The position numbers were made by a program, and so were the translations under genes. Positions 10,170-19,326 of a stretch of DNA of 64,000 nt are shown here, piece by piece. Numbering within the stretch: position 1 is the stretch's first letter; every line of letters starts with the position of its first letter. Source of the stretch: Pacificimonas flava (GTDB taxonomy: Bacteria > Pseudomonadota > Alphaproteobacteria > Sphingomonadales > Sphingomonadaceae); the NCBI RefSeq assembly GCF_000342165.1, contig NZ_AMRV01000003.1, positions 62,001 to 126,000 on the forward strand. Direction: 5' to 3'. A model generated the notes under the pieces. That model was not told where the DNA came from, searched no databases, and worked only from the letters and a program-made list of their open reading frames with translations.

Positions 10170-11132
10170 TCACTGGGGTTCGGTACTGTTCCCGTCCGGC
10201 ACAGGGGGCTCCGGCGGCGTGTCCGCAGCGCCAGTCGCGTCCTGCGGAACCGCGAACGCGCCGTCTTCCGGCGGGGAGTCGGAGTCATCCGGCTCCGCAT
10301 CGTCCGCAGGTCTATCCGTCTCGTCAGGTCTCTCCTCGACCGTCCCATCCTCTTCGAACGTAAATCCCTCGAACGTCTCCATATCGCCGAACGCGCCGCC
10401 GCCCTCCTCGCTGCTGGGCATCGGCACATTGCCGTCGTTGATGAGTTGCAGCCGGTTCTGCAAATATGCCGACTTCATGGTTGCATAGGGGTCGAGCGCG
10501 TTTTCCAGGATCGGATCGACGCTGTCGATCAGATTGGCACGCGTGTTCACCAGCTCGACCGCCCCTTCCGCGAAATTCTCCTGAAAACCGAAGCCCAGCT
10601 CGCGGTTTTCGAACAGTGTCCACGGATTGGTGACGATATCGACCGCCGTGCCTACCGCGTCGCGGACGGTCGACGGACCCAGCAGCGGCAGCATCACATA
10701 GGGACCGGATCCAAGGCCCCACACCGCCAGCGTCTGACCGAAATCCTCCGGCTGCGCCTCAAGCCCCAGTTCCGCGGCACGGTCCGTCGTCCCGAGCACA
10801 CCATAGGTACTGTTCACGGCGAACCGGTCGACCGCGCGGAACGCACGCTTGATCTTTCCCTGCAACAGCGCATTCACGAAATTCAGCGGCTCATCGAAAT
10901 TCTGGAAAATGTTCGTGACGCCGGTCCGCACGGGCGCCGGCGCCACGTCGCGATATCCGGTGGCGACCGGCTTCAGGACCGCCGAATCCACCGCATTGTT
11001 GAAGCTGTAGATCCCGCGATTGAAGCCGCCGAGCGATTCGCCCTGAGCATCTTCGTAACCGGCGGGCATGGTGGCGCAGGCGGTGGTGGTCAACGCCGCC
11101 GCGATCAGGATCGGAACACGCATGATCGCCAT
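10170..11132 (-). CDS. mlaA: MlaA (VacJ)-family outer-membrane lipoprotein
   Basis: Outer-membrane component that removes mislocalised phospholipid from the outer leaflet and passes it to the Mla pathway. 320 residues from ATG at 11132 (11123 is an alternative; both leave a short signal peptide ending in the lipobox TTAC). The conserved core is clear: GFNRGIYSFNNAVD, then FQNFDEPLNFVNALLQGK, FAVNSTYGVLG, EDFGQTLAVWG and LPLLGPSTVRDAVG. The last ~85 residues form an acidic Glu/Asp/Pro extension longer than in E. coli VacJ. No other mla genes are nearby. It is divergent from the methionine regulator, 88 bases away, and could share its operator. Confidence 0.93.
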   Translation of the reverse strand: MAIMRVPILIAAALTTTACATMPAGYEDAQGESLGGFNRGIYSFNNAVDSAVLKPVATGYRDVAPAPVRTGVTNIFQNFDEPLNFVNALLQGKIKRAFRAVDRFAVNSTYGVLGTTDRAAELGLEAQPEDFGQTLAVWGLGSGPYVMLPLLGPSTVRDAVGTAVDIVTNPWTLFENRELGFGFQENFAEGAVELVNTRANLIDSVDPILENALDPYATMKSAYLQNRLQLINDGNVPMPSSEEGGGAFGDMETFEGFTFEEDGTVEERPDETDRPADDAEPDDSDSPPEDGAFAVPQDATGAADTPPEPPVPDGNSTEPQ

Positions 11133-11185
11133 GCTAGTGCAGCAGAAATTCCCGTCCAGCGCAAAACACCCCAGGAGCGGCGCGA

Positions 11186-11213
11186 TTGACATATAAAGCT
11201 TTCTTTATATGTT
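11186..11213 (+). promoter_or_regulatory. Promoter of the ArsR-metF-metH operon, giving a leaderless mRNA
   Basis: A perfect TTGACA (11186-11191) and TATGTT (11208-11213, 4 of 6 matches) are separated by 16 bases. Transcription would start at about 11220-11221, exactly on the ATG chosen for the regulator gene, so the first message would have no leader. Spacing and start coincidence support it; no experimental start is known. Confidence 0.5.
11190..11211. promoter_or_regulatory. 22-bp palindromic operator, probably for the adjacent ArsR-type regulator
   Basis: Perfect inverted repeat with 9-base arms CATATAAAG / CTTTATATG around a 4-base centre, lying between and partly over the -35 and -10 of the regulator's own promoter. 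Its size and symmetry suit a winged-helix ArsR dimer, and its place predicts autorepression of the methionine operon. It could also affect mlaA, which starts 58 bases away on the other strand. Confidence 0.75.
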
Positions 11214-11220
11214 TCGGAAA

Positions 11221-12168
11221 ATGACCCCGCTGGCCGACCTTTTCCGGGCGCTTGCCGACCCGACGCGCCTCAGGATCGCGCAGCTTGCCCGCAACATGGA
11301 ATTGACGGTGGGCGAGCTGGCGCAGGTTCTGGAGCAGTCGCAGCCGCGCGTGTCGCGCCACGTGCGCATCTTGGCGGAGGCGGGCCTTCTGGAGCGCAAC
11401 AAGGAAGGGTCGTGGGTCTTCGTGCGATTTGCCGGCGGCCGGCAGGCAGAGGCCGTGGGCGCGCTGATCGACGCGGAACCGCCCGTGGAGGATCTGGAAA
11501 GGCTGGAGGCGGTCCGCCATGCGCGCGTCTCGGCGGCCGAAGCCTATTTCGACGCCCATGCACAGGATTGGGACCGTTTGCGCCAGCTTCACGTCGCAGA
11601 CAGCGAGGTGGAGGCCGCCATATTGGGCCTCCTCTCGCAGCGCCCCATCGGCCGTCTGCTCGACGTCGGCACCGGCACCGGGCGCATGCTGGAACTTCTG
11701 GGCGACGCCGCGGCGGAGGCAGTCGGCATCGATCGCAGCGCCGACATGCTGCGCGCCGCCCGCGGCAAGCTGGAGGCAGCAGGCCTCGGCGCCTGTCCCG
11801 TGCGCCAGGGCGACATGCTGACCCTGCCTGCTGACGGCCAAAGCATCGATACGGTGGTCCTGCATCACGTTCTGCATTTCGCGGAGCGGCCGGGGGAGGC
11901 CATCAAGGAGGCCGCGCGCGTCCTCGCGCCCGGCGGCCGCCTTCTCATCGCCGACTTCGCGCCGCACACGCGGGAAGAATTGCGGCGCGAGCATGCCCAT
12001 GTCCGCCTGGGGTTCGCGGACGAGGCGGTGGACGGCTGGATGCATGCCGCTGGCCTGACCGCCCGGCCGCCGGTGCATTTCGAAGGCGCCCTGACCGTGA
12101 CGATCTGGCTTGGGGAAAAGCCCGGGGGCGTCGCCACGCCCGAAGATCAGAAGAAGGATTTCGCATGA
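11221..12168 (+). CDS. ArsR-type winged-helix regulator fused to a SAM-dependent methyltransferase-like domain
   Basis: 315 residues from ATG at 11221 (an ATG at 11209 lies inside the operator and has no ribosome site). Residues ~1-85 form an ArsR helix-turn-helix domain (LADPTRLRIAQL ... QPRVSRHVRILAEAGLLE) without obvious metal-binding cysteines. Residues ~125-290 form a class I methyltransferase fold with motif I LLDVGTGTGRML and LAPGGRLLIADF. Proteins of this architecture (SahR/SamR-like groups in proteobacteria) sense S-adenosylmethionine or S-adenosylhomocysteine and repress methionine-cycle genes. Its stop overlaps the metF start (ATGA), supporting that role. Whether the domain binds SAM as sensor or still methylates something is open. 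Confidence 0.88.
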   Translation: MTPLADLFRALADPTRLRIAQLARNMELTVGELAQVLEQSQPRVSRHVRILAEAGLLERNKEGSWVFVRFAGGRQAEAVGALIDAEPPVEDLERLEAVRHARVSAAEAYFDAHAQDWDRLRQLHVADSEVEAAILGLLSQRPIGRLLDVGTGTGRMLELLGDAAAEAVGIDRSADMLRAARGKLEAAGLGACPVRQGDMLTLPADGQSIDTVVLHHVLHFAERPGEAIKEAARVLAPGGRLLIADFAPHTREELRREHAHVRLGFADEAVDGWMHAAGLTARPPVHFEGALTVTIWLGEKPGGVATPEDQKKDFA

Positions 12169-13112
12169 GCTTGCAGGATACCGAGCACGGCCGTGCCTTT
12201 GCGCGGCCACTCTTCGCCGATCTGGCCGGCGACATAGATGTCTCCTTCGAATTCTTCCCGCCCAAGACCGAGAAGATGAACCAGGCGCTGTGGCAGTCGA
12301 TCGAGACGCTGGCCCCGCTGGCTCCCAAATTCGTCTCGGTAACCTATGGCGCCGGCGGTTCGACCCGCGACCGCACGCATGCCACGGTGGCGCGCATTGC
12401 CAGGGAAACGCCTCTCACCGCGGCCGCGCATCTGACCTGTGTCGACGCCAGTCGGGGCGAAATCGACGATGTGGCGCGGGAATATTGGGATGCCGGCGTT
12501 CGTCACATTGTCGCGCTGCGCGGCGACCCGCCGCGGCAGGGGGAGCGATTCGCGGCCCATCCCGACGGCTATGACTGCGCGGCCAGCCTTGTGGAGGGGC
12601 TGAAAAAGGTTGCCGATTTTGAAATTTCCGTCGCCGCCTATCCGGAGGTGCATCCCGAATCCGGCGATGCGCGAGCCTGCCTCGACAATCTGAAGCGAAA
12701 GATTGACGCCGGCGCCAGCCAGGCGATCAGCCAATTCTTCTTCGCGCCGGAGACATTCCTGCGGTTTCGCGACGCCGCCGCCGCCCACGGCATCGACACC
12801 CCCATCGTGCCCGGCATCCTGCCCGTATCGAACTTCGCGCAGACCAAGACGTTCGCCGCCATGAACGGGGCCGACCTGCCCGGCTGGCTGGAGCGCCTGT
12901 TCGAGGGGCTGGACGACCTGCAGGATGCCCGAAAGCTGGTTGCCGCGACAGTCGCTGCGGAACTGTGCCGGCGGCTTTATGCCGGCGGCGTACGCCAGTT
13001 TCACTTCTACACGCTGAACCGCGCGGAACTCAGCTACGCCATCTGCCATATGCTCGGCCTTCGCGCGGGCGCATCCCCTGTGCCTGCCCGTCTTGAGAGC
13101 GCCGCCGCATGA
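12165..13112 (+). CDS. metF: 5,10-methylenetetrahydrofolate reductase
   Basis: Flavoprotein that makes 5-methyltetrahydrofolate, the methyl donor for methionine synthase. 315 residues; hallmark VSFEFFPPKTEKM near the N-terminus, VTYGAGGSTRDRT, and the FAD-contacting LRGDPP region. It overlaps the regulator upstream by four bases (ATGA) and the next gene downstream by four bases, so translation is coupled across the operon and product and consumer of methyl-folate are made together. Confidence 0.97.
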   Translation: MSLQDTEHGRAFARPLFADLAGDIDVSFEFFPPKTEKMNQALWQSIETLAPLAPKFVSVTYGAGGSTRDRTHATVARIARETPLTAAAHLTCVDASRGEIDDVAREYWDAGVRHIVALRGDPPRQGERFAAHPDGYDCAASLVEGLKKVADFEISVAAYPEVHPESGDARACLDNLKRKIDAGASQAISQFFFAPETFLRFRDAAAAHGIDTPIVPGILPVSNFAQTKTFAAMNGADLPGWLERLFEGLDDLQDARKLVAATVAAELCRRLYAGGVRQFHFYTLNRAELSYAICHMLGLRAGASPVPARLESAAA

Positions 13113-14149
13113 CCATTCGCGAGGAGTTCAATGCCGAAATCGCCGATCATATCCTGATCAAGGACGGCCCCTATGGCACCGCAATTCAGAACCGAAAGCT
13201 GACCGAGGCGGAGTATCGCGGCGATACCGGCCTGACGCAGGATCAGAAGGGCAATAACGACCTCGTCTGCCTGACGCGCCCGGACCTGATCCGGGAGATT
13301 GCCGACAGCTATATCGACGCGGGCGCGGTCATACTGGCGACGAACACCTTCAACGCCAATCGAATCAGCCAGGCCGATTATGGTGCCGAGCATCTGGTGG
13401 CGGACATTAATCGCGCCGCCGCCCGCGTGCTGCGTCAGGCGGTGGATGCACGGACGGACGGAATCCGGCGTTTCGTCTGCGGCGCCGTCGGGCCAACGAA
13501 CAAGACGCTCAGCATCTCACCCGACGTCAACGATCCTGGGTTTCGGGAGGTGGATTTCGACGGCATGAAGTCCGTCTACCGCGAGCAGATCGACGCGCTG
13601 GTCGAGGGCGGCATCGACATCGTTCTCATTGAAACCGTGTTCGACACGCTGAATGCAAAGGCCGCGGCGATGGCTGCGATGGAGGCGGGCGACGATCTGG
13701 GCCGCGATCTGCCGATCATGATGTCGCTGACCCTGACCGACATGGCAGGGCGCAACCTGTCCGGTCAGGGCGTGGAGGCCTTCTGGTATTCGGTTCGGCA
13801 CGTTCGCCCGGTGACCATCGGCCTCAACTGTTCCTTCGGCGCGACGGAACTCCGGCCGCACGTCACCGCGCTCGCCAAGGCCGCCGACTGCGCGGTCATG
13901 GTCTATCCGAATGCCGGTCTGCCGAACGAGATGGGCGAGTATGACGAGGCCGCGGAAACCACCGCCGGGCTGGTGCGCGCGTGGGCGGAGGAAGGCCTCG
14001 TCAATTCCATCGGCGGCTGCTGCGGTACGACGCCGGACCATGTCGCAGCCATCGCCGCCGCCGTGAAGGCGTGCCCGCCGCGCCGCGTTCCGGATCCGGC
14101 GCCAGCCATGCGGCTGTCCGGGCTCGACCCCTTCACGGTGGCAGCCTGA
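13109..14149 (+). CDS. metH: Methionine synthase, homocysteine-binding (N-terminal) part as a separate protein
   Basis: 346 residues equal to the first domain of cobalamin-dependent methionine synthase: a zinc-dependent homocysteine S-methyltransferase barrel. Zinc ligands appear as Cys in GLNCSFGA and the adjacent pair in IGGCCGTTP. It ends where single-chain MetH would continue into its folate domain, and the following gene starts within its stop codon (TGATG), so the halves are made in equal amounts. Split MetH is known from several alphaproteobacteria. It could in principle act on other thiols, but the neighbour makes homocysteine the clear choice. Confidence 0.95.
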   Translation: MTIREEFNAEIADHILIKDGPYGTAIQNRKLTEAEYRGDTGLTQDQKGNNDLVCLTRPDLIREIADSYIDAGAVILATNTFNANRISQADYGAEHLVADINRAAARVLRQAVDARTDGIRRFVCGAVGPTNKTLSISPDVNDPGFREVDFDGMKSVYREQIDALVEGGIDIVLIETVFDTLNAKAAAMAAMEAGDDLGRDLPIMMSLTLTDMAGRNLSGQGVEAFWYSVRHVRPVTIGLNCSFGATELRPHVTALAKAADCAVMVYPNAGLPNEMGEYDEAAETTAGLVRAWAEEGLVNSIGGCCGTTPDHVAAIAAAVKACPPRRVPDPAPAMRLSGLDPFTVAA

Positions 14150-16773
14150 TGACACAAAGCAGCGCGAACTTCGTCAATATCGGCGAGCGCACCAATGTCA
14201 CGGGCTCGGCGCGTTTCAAGAAGCTGATCATGGCGGGCGACTACGATACCGCGCTGGAGGTGGCGCGGGAGCAGGTCGAGAACGGCGCGCAGATCATCGA
14301 CGTGAACATGGACGAGGGGCTGCTCGACGCCGAGGCGGCGATGACGACCTTCCTGAAACTGATCGCTGCCGAGCCCGACATCGCCCGCGTGCCGATCATG
14401 ATCGACAGTTCGAAATGGAGCGTCATCGAGGCTGGACTGAAATGCGTCGCGGGCAAGGCGATCGTCAATTCGATCAGCATGAAGGAGGGCGAGGCCCCCT
14501 TTCTGGAGGCGGCGCGCACGATCCGCCGCTACGGCGCGGCGGCCGTCGTCATGGCGTTCGACGAGACGGGCCAGGCCGACACCGCCGCCCGCAAGGTCGA
14601 GATTTGCGAGCGCGCCTACCGGCTGCTGGTGGCCGACGGCTTCCCGGCCGAGGACATCATCTTCGACCCCAACATCTTCGCCATCGCCACCGGTATCGAG
14701 GAGCACGACAATTACGGCGTCGATTTCATCGAGGCCTGCAAGGCGATAAAGGCGCGCTGTCCGCATGCGAAAATCTCCGGCGGCCTCTCCAACCTCAGCT
14801 TTTCCTTTCGCGGCAACGAGCCGGTTCGCCGCGCCATCCACTCCGTCTTCCTGTACCACGCCATACCGGCCGGGCTCGACATGGCCATCGTCAATGCGGG
14901 GCAGCTCGATATCTACGACGATATCGATCCTGAACTGCGCGAGGCGGCGGAGGATGTGGTCCTCAACCGCACGCCGGCGGCCGGTGGCAGCGCCACGGAG
15001 CGGATGCTGGAGATCGCGGAGCGCTACAAGGGCGGCGGCGCCAAGGCGCAGGAAAGGGACGAAAGCTGGCGCCAACTGCCGGTTGCCGAGCGCCTGTCGC
15101 ACGCGCTCGTCAAGGGCATCGATCAGTATGTCGTCGACGACACTGAAGAGGCGCGCCAATCCGCCGAGCGGCCCATCCATGTGATCGAGGGGCCGCTGAT
15201 GGCCGGCATGAACGTCGTCGGTGACCTGTTCGGGTCCGGCAAGATGTTCCTGCCGCAGGTCGTGAAATCAGCCCGCGTCATGAAGAAGGCGGTCGCCCAC
15301 CTGATCCCGTTCATCGAGGAGGAGAAGGAGGAAGGTTCGCGCGCCAAGGGCACGATCGTCATGGCAACGGTAAAGGGCGATGTTCACGATATCGGCAAGA
15401 ACATCGTCGGCGTCGTCCTTCAGTGCAACAATTTCGAAGTGGTCGACCTTGGGGTCATGGTCCCTTGGCAGGACATATTAAAAGCCGCGAACGATTCCGG
15501 CGCAGACATGATCGGCCTTAGCGGCCTCATCACCCCCTCTCTCGACGAGATGGTCACGGTTGCCGAGGAAATGACAAAGGCCGGGATGACCATGCCGCTG
15601 CTGATCGGCGGCGCCACGACCAGTCGGGTTCACACGGCTCTGAAGATCGAACCGGCCTATCCGGGCCCCACGCTTCACGTCCTCGACGCCAGCCGCGCGG
15701 TCGGCGTCGCCTCCGCTCTCGTTTCTGAAACCGGGGCGGCAAAACTGGCGGGCGACACGCGTGCGGAATATGAGAAAATTCGCCTGCAGCGTGCCGGCAA
15801 GAGCAGCGGTTCGACCCTCGTTCCGCTGGAAAAGGCGCGGGAAAACGCCTTTGCCGCCGGGTTCGACGATTATACGCCGCCCCGGCCAGCCGCGCAGGGC
15901 CTGACCCGGATCGAGAATGTGACGGTGCGCGACCTCATCCCCTTCATCGACTGGACGCCGTTCTTCCGGTCCTGGGAACTTGCGGGAAATTACCCTGCCA
16001 TCCTCGACGACGAGATCGTCGGCGAGAGTGCGCGGCAATTGTTCGAGGATGCGCAGGCGATGCTGGCACGCATCGAGGCGGAGGACTGGCTTGCGCCGCG
16101 CGCGGTCGCCGGCCTGTGGCCTGTGCGCCGCGATGGTGACGACATCCTGGTCTTCACCGATGAGAGCCGCAGCGAGGTGAGCACCCGCTTCGCCATGCTG
16201 CGGCAACAGATCTCGAAGCGGGCGGGCCGCGCCAATATGTGCCTTGCCGATTTCATTCATCCGGAAGCCGACTGGTTGGGCGGCTTTTGTGTGACCGCCG
16301 GCACGGGCGAAGAGATGCTGGCACGGTTCAAGGCCGAGAATGACGATTATTCGAGCATCCTCTTCAAGGCCTTGGCGGACCGGATGGCAGAGGCCTACGC
16401 CGAGTATCTGCACCACCGCGTTCGCACATCCTTATGGGGCTATGCCCCCGACGAAGATTTCGGCATGGAAGACGTCATAAAGGAGCGGTATCGCGGCATA
16501 CGCCCCGCGCCGGGCTATCCCGCCTGTCCGGACCACCTTCTGAAACCGCTGCTGTTCGACCTTCTGGACGCCACGGAGACGACGGGCGTCACGCTGACGG
16601 AATCCATGGCGATGCTGCCGGCCGCGAGCGTCAGCGGCTTTTATTTCGCGCATCCGGACAGCCAGTATTTCGGTGTCGCCACCATCGGCGAGGACCAGCT
16701 TCAGGACTATGCCGAGCGGCGCGGTGTCAGCATCGACGATGCGAGGCGATGGCTGCGGCCGAACCTCGACTGA
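14149..16773 (+). CDS. metH: Methionine synthase, folate-, cobalamin- and activation-domain part
   Basis: 874 residues carrying the rest of MetH: pterin-binding barrel for methyl-folate (from about residue 5, [14 protein letters not shown]), cobalamin-capping helices, B12 domain with the axial-histidine signature DVHDIG (His about residue 413), and the SAM-dependent reactivation domain to the C-terminus ([12 protein letters not shown]). The start ATG at 14149 overlaps the previous stop by one base. No frameshift or in-frame stop separates the two proteins; the split is clean between domains. No B12-riboswitch-like element was seen before the operon. Confidence 0.96.
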   Translation: MTQSSANFVNIGERTNVTGSARFKKLIMAGDYDTALEVAREQVENGAQIIDVNMDEGLLDAEAAMTTFLKLIAAEPDIARVPIMIDSSKWSVIEAGLKCVAGKAIVNSISMKEGEAPFLEAARTIRRYGAAAVVMAFDETGQADTAARKVEICERAYRLLVADGFPAEDIIFDPNIFAIATGIEEHDNYGVDFIEACKAIKARCPHAKISGGLSNLSFSFRGNEPVRRAIHSVFLYHAIPAGLDMAIVNAGQLDIYDDIDPELREAAEDVVLNRTPAAGGSATERMLEIAERYKGGGAKAQERDESWRQLPVAERLSHALVKGIDQYVVDDTEEARQSAERPIHVIEGPLMAGMNVVGDLFGSGKMFLPQVVKSARVMKKAVAHLIPFIEEEKEEGSRAKGTIVMATVKGDVHDIGKNIVGVVLQCNNFEVVDLGVMVPWQDILKAANDSGADMIGLSGLITPSLDEMVTVAEEMTKAGMTMPLLIGGATTSRVHTALKIEPAYPGPTLHVLDASRAVGVASALVSETGAAKLAGDTRAEYEKIRLQRAGKSSGSTLVPLEKARENAFAAGFDDYTPPRPAAQGLTRIENVTVRDLIPFIDWTPFFRSWELAGNYPAILDDEIVGESARQLFEDAQAMLARIEAEDWLAPRAVAGLWPVRRDGDDILVFTDESRSEVSTRFAMLRQQISKRAGRANMCLADFIHPEADWLGGFCVTAGTGEEMLARFKAENDDYSSILFKALADRMAEAYAEYLHHRVRTSLWGYAPDEDFGMEDVIKERYRGIRPAPGYPACPDHLLKPLLFDLLDATETTGVTLTESMAMLPAASVSGFYFAHPDSQYFGVATIGEDQLQDYAERRGVSIDDARRWLRPNLD

Positions 16774-16814
16774 CCCTCTCGTAAGGCCCGCAAAACCGGG
16801 CTAGGGTCCCGCGC

Positions 16815-18464
16815 ATGGCAGGGCGGCGGCGCAGTTTCGAGGAACGACGGGCACGGCTGGATTCGCTGACCGCGAACTTCGAGCCGCGCATGTCCCGTGC
16901 CGGTACGGCCAAGAACACCAGCGGGCGCGGCACGCCCAGCCGCCGCTTGCCCTGGCGTCCCCTTCTCGGCGGATTGCTTCTGGCGGCGTGCACCACGCTG
17001 CTTCTTGGCGGGGCGTATATCCAGTACCGCTTTCAGGAGCCGGCGACGGCCCTGATCGGCCATTGGCTGGCGCTGGAGGGTGATTGGCAGGCAGAGCAGC
17101 GCCCGACCATCGCACCGCTCGTGCATCTGGCGCAGGCCGTCTTTCCCGATGCCGAACTGCACGGCTTCGCCGTAAAACGCCCGGGTCCCCCCATTCGGGT
17201 TGCCGGACCGCAGGCGGCGCTGGCGGACGCGCCCGCCTGCTACGGTGCGGACGGCGCACCGCTGACCAGCGACCGTAGCGGGGGCCAGTGCACACCCACA
17301 ACCGGCGGCAGCTTAGCCGTCTCCTCCGCAGCCGCTCTACGGGCCGCCGTCGCCGAAGCGCGCGCCGGCGACATCATCGAATTGGCGCCCGGACGATATG
17401 ATCTCGGCCGATCCTCGCTCGTACCGCGTTCCGGCGGCACAGCGCCGGCGCCGATCGTTCTGCGCGCTGCTGCACCCGGCACGGCGAGCATCCTGTCAGA
17501 TACGTCCGAACTCGTGCGCCTGTCGAAGCCCTGGTGGGTCTTCGCGAACCTCGACTTCGTGGGCGGATGCGGCGTGCAGGGCTGCGAACACGCGCTGCAC
17601 ATTACCGGCGAGGCGAAGAACGTCATCGTCCGCAACAACAGCTTTTCCGGCTACAATGCGCCGATCAAGGCGAATGCGAACGGCGCCAGGGGTCCGGCGC
17701 CCGACAATCTGTTGATCGAGGCGAACCGGCTGACGAGCGACGCGCCGCAGCGGACGGGCACGTCTGTCACCTTCATCGACGTCGTGGCGACGGACGGGCT
17801 GCGCGTGACCGGCAACATCATTTCCGATTTCGGCAAGGATGGTTCCGACCACACCAGCTACGGCGTGTTCGCGAAGGGCGGGTCCGTGAACCCCGTGATC
17901 GATCGCAACTATGTCCGCTGCGCCGACCGCCATCGCGGCGGGACGCGCGTGGGCATATCGCTGGGCGGCGGCGGGACCGCCCCGTCTCTCTGTTCGACGC
18001 CCGGCTGCGCGCAGGAAACGCGCGGCGGCATCGTGCGCGGCAATGTGGTCGAAAGCTGTTCGGACGTCGGCATTTACTTGAACAAGGCCGCGGATTCGCT
18101 GATCGCCAACAATACGCTGATCGGCACGCGCGGAATCGACGTTCGCTTCCCCGGCAGTTCGGCCGCGGTCCTCAACAATGTTGTCGACGGGCGCATATTG
18201 GCGCGGGACGGCGGCACCATGGAGGAGCGGGGCAATATGGATTCGCTTCTCAGCGCCGCGATGCTGGACGAAATGACCGCCGGCGAACTAAGACGCGCAC
18301 ATGGCGGCGACCTGTCCTTCGCAAACGCTGCCGATGCCAGGGCACGGGGTACGGCACTTGGCGCTGGATTCCCGGACTATTGCGGCGTGCGCATCGATCC
18401 CGGCGCACCTCCAATCGGAGCCATCGAACAACGCGACGGGCCAAGCTGCGCCGTCAGACCGTGA
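16815..18464 (+). CDS. Membrane-anchored or exported right-handed beta-helix protein
   Basis: 549 residues with a basic N-terminus, then one hydrophobic segment at about residues 56-75 (LGGLLLAACTTLLLGGAYI) that would anchor or export the protein. A ~100-residue linker leads to a parallel beta-helix region (about 165-480) with Asn-ladder-like turns (VIVRNNSFSG, LIEANRLTS, VTGNIISDFG, VRGNVVES). This fold is shared by pectate and chondroitinase-B-type lyases and related polysaccharide-binding proteins; I cannot identify a catalytic calcium site. Several cysteine pairs (GGCGVQGCEH, CSTPGCAQ) suggest disulphides. It stands alone, 41 bases after metH and convergent with bpt. Confidence 0.75.
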   Translation: MAGRRRSFEERRARLDSLTANFEPRMSRAGTAKNTSGRGTPSRRLPWRPLLGGLLLAACTTLLLGGAYIQYRFQEPATALIGHWLALEGDWQAEQRPTIAPLVHLAQAVFPDAELHGFAVKRPGPPIRVAGPQAALADAPACYGADGAPLTSDRSGGQCTPTTGGSLAVSSAAALRAAVAEARAGDIIELAPGRYDLGRSSLVPRSGGTAPAPIVLRAAAPGTASILSDTSELVRLSKPWWVFANLDFVGGCGVQGCEHALHITGEAKNVIVRNNSFSGYNAPIKANANGARGPAPDNLLIEANRLTSDAPQRTGTSVTFIDVVATDGLRVTGNIISDFGKDGSDHTSYGVFAKGGSVNPVIDRNYVRCADRHRGGTRVGISLGGGGTAPSLCSTPGCAQETRGGIVRGNVVESCSDVGIYLNKAADSLIANNTLIGTRGIDVRFPGSSAAVLNNVVDGRILARDGGTMEERGNMDSLLSAAMLDEMTAGELRRAHGGDLSFANAADARARGTALGAGFPDYCGVRIDPGAPPIGAIEQRDGPSCAVRP

Positions 18465-18499
18465 CGCCGCCAGAGGACGCAGAACCGATTCAAGACGGT

Positions 18500-19237
18500 T
18501 CAGTCCCGCCGGATCCAGCCACCGCCCTCAAGCGCCTCAAGGGGACGGAAGCGCGATTTGTAGCTCATCCGATCGCAGCCATCGATCCAATAGCCGAGAT
18601 AGACATAGGGCAGGCCGGCGGCCTTCGCCCGCATGATATGGTCGAGAATGATAAAGTTGCCGAGGCCGTCGCGCCCGCCGCCTGCCGGCTCATAAAAGCT
18701 GTAGACCATGGAGAGACCGTCCGACTGGCGGTCGGTCAGGCACACACCCACCAACCGGCCCAGGCGTCTGTCATCCTCCGGCGGTTCGCGATACTCCAGA
18801 ACCGCCGTGTCGACCGGCGTCTGCTCGACCATGTCCGCATAGTCGTAGGCGTCCATGGAGGCCATGCCGCCGTCAGGATGACGGGTATCGAGGTAGCGGC
18901 GCAGCAGTGCGAACTGCTCGCTGGTCGTCTTCGCCGTGCAGGACGCAATATCCAGATCGTCGTGCCGCCGCAGAATGCGCCGCTGCGAGGCGCTCGGCTC
19001 GAAATCCTGTGCGAGCACACGCACCGAAACACAGCGCCGGCAACTGTCGCAACTGGGACGGTAGACAACATTCTGAGAGCGCCGGAAGCCGATCCGCGAC
19101 AGCGCTTCCGACAATTGCGAGGCCTCGCTGCCCCGCAGCTCCGTGAACACCTTGCGTTCCGTCCGGTCAGGCAGGTACGGGCACGGCGAAGGCGCCGTGA
19201 CGAAGAATCTCGGAAATCGGAAACTCTGATCGGTCAC
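18500..19237 (-). CDS. bpt: Aspartate/glutamate leucyltransferase (N-end rule), Bpt
   Basis: Transfers leucine from Leu-tRNA to proteins beginning with Asp or Glu, marking them for ClpS/ClpAP degradation. 245 residues if translation starts at GTG 19237 ([11 protein letters not shown]), the usual family start; the longer frame from 19309 adds residues with no family character. The cysteine-containing N-terminal motif [17 protein letters not shown] and the [12 protein letters not shown] pair are present, as is the [18 protein letters not shown] region. It is downstream of ilvA on the same strand, 89 bases away. Confidence 0.92.
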   Translation of the reverse strand: MTDQSFRFPRFFVTAPSPCPYLPDRTERKVFTELRGSEASQLSEALSRIGFRRSQNVVYRPSCDSCRRCVSVRVLAQDFEPSASQRRILRRHDDLDIASCTAKTTSEQFALLRRYLDTRHPDGGMASMDAYDYADMVEQTPVDTAVLEYREPPEDDRRLGRLVGVCLTDRQSDGLSMVYSFYEPAGGGRDGLGNFIILDHIMRAKAAGLPYVYLGYWIDGCDRMSYKSRFRPLEALEGGGWIRRD

Positions 19238-19326
19238 GGTCCGAATATCGCTCGCGCTTGCCCTGTCGTCCAGTGGGCCGGCGTGCGTCCCACCGCATCT
19301 ATAGGGCAAGAGCGGCGAAAATTCGG

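Noticed and set aside
16786..16801. Five-bp hairpin after metH
   Set aside because: GCCCG/CGGGC with no T-run; expected by chance in GC-rich DNA.
18482..18501. Hairpin GAACCG-N8-CGGTTC between the beta-helix gene and bpt
   Set aside because: Only 6 bp with an 8-base loop and no T-tract; too weak to call as a terminator, although its place between convergent genes would fit.
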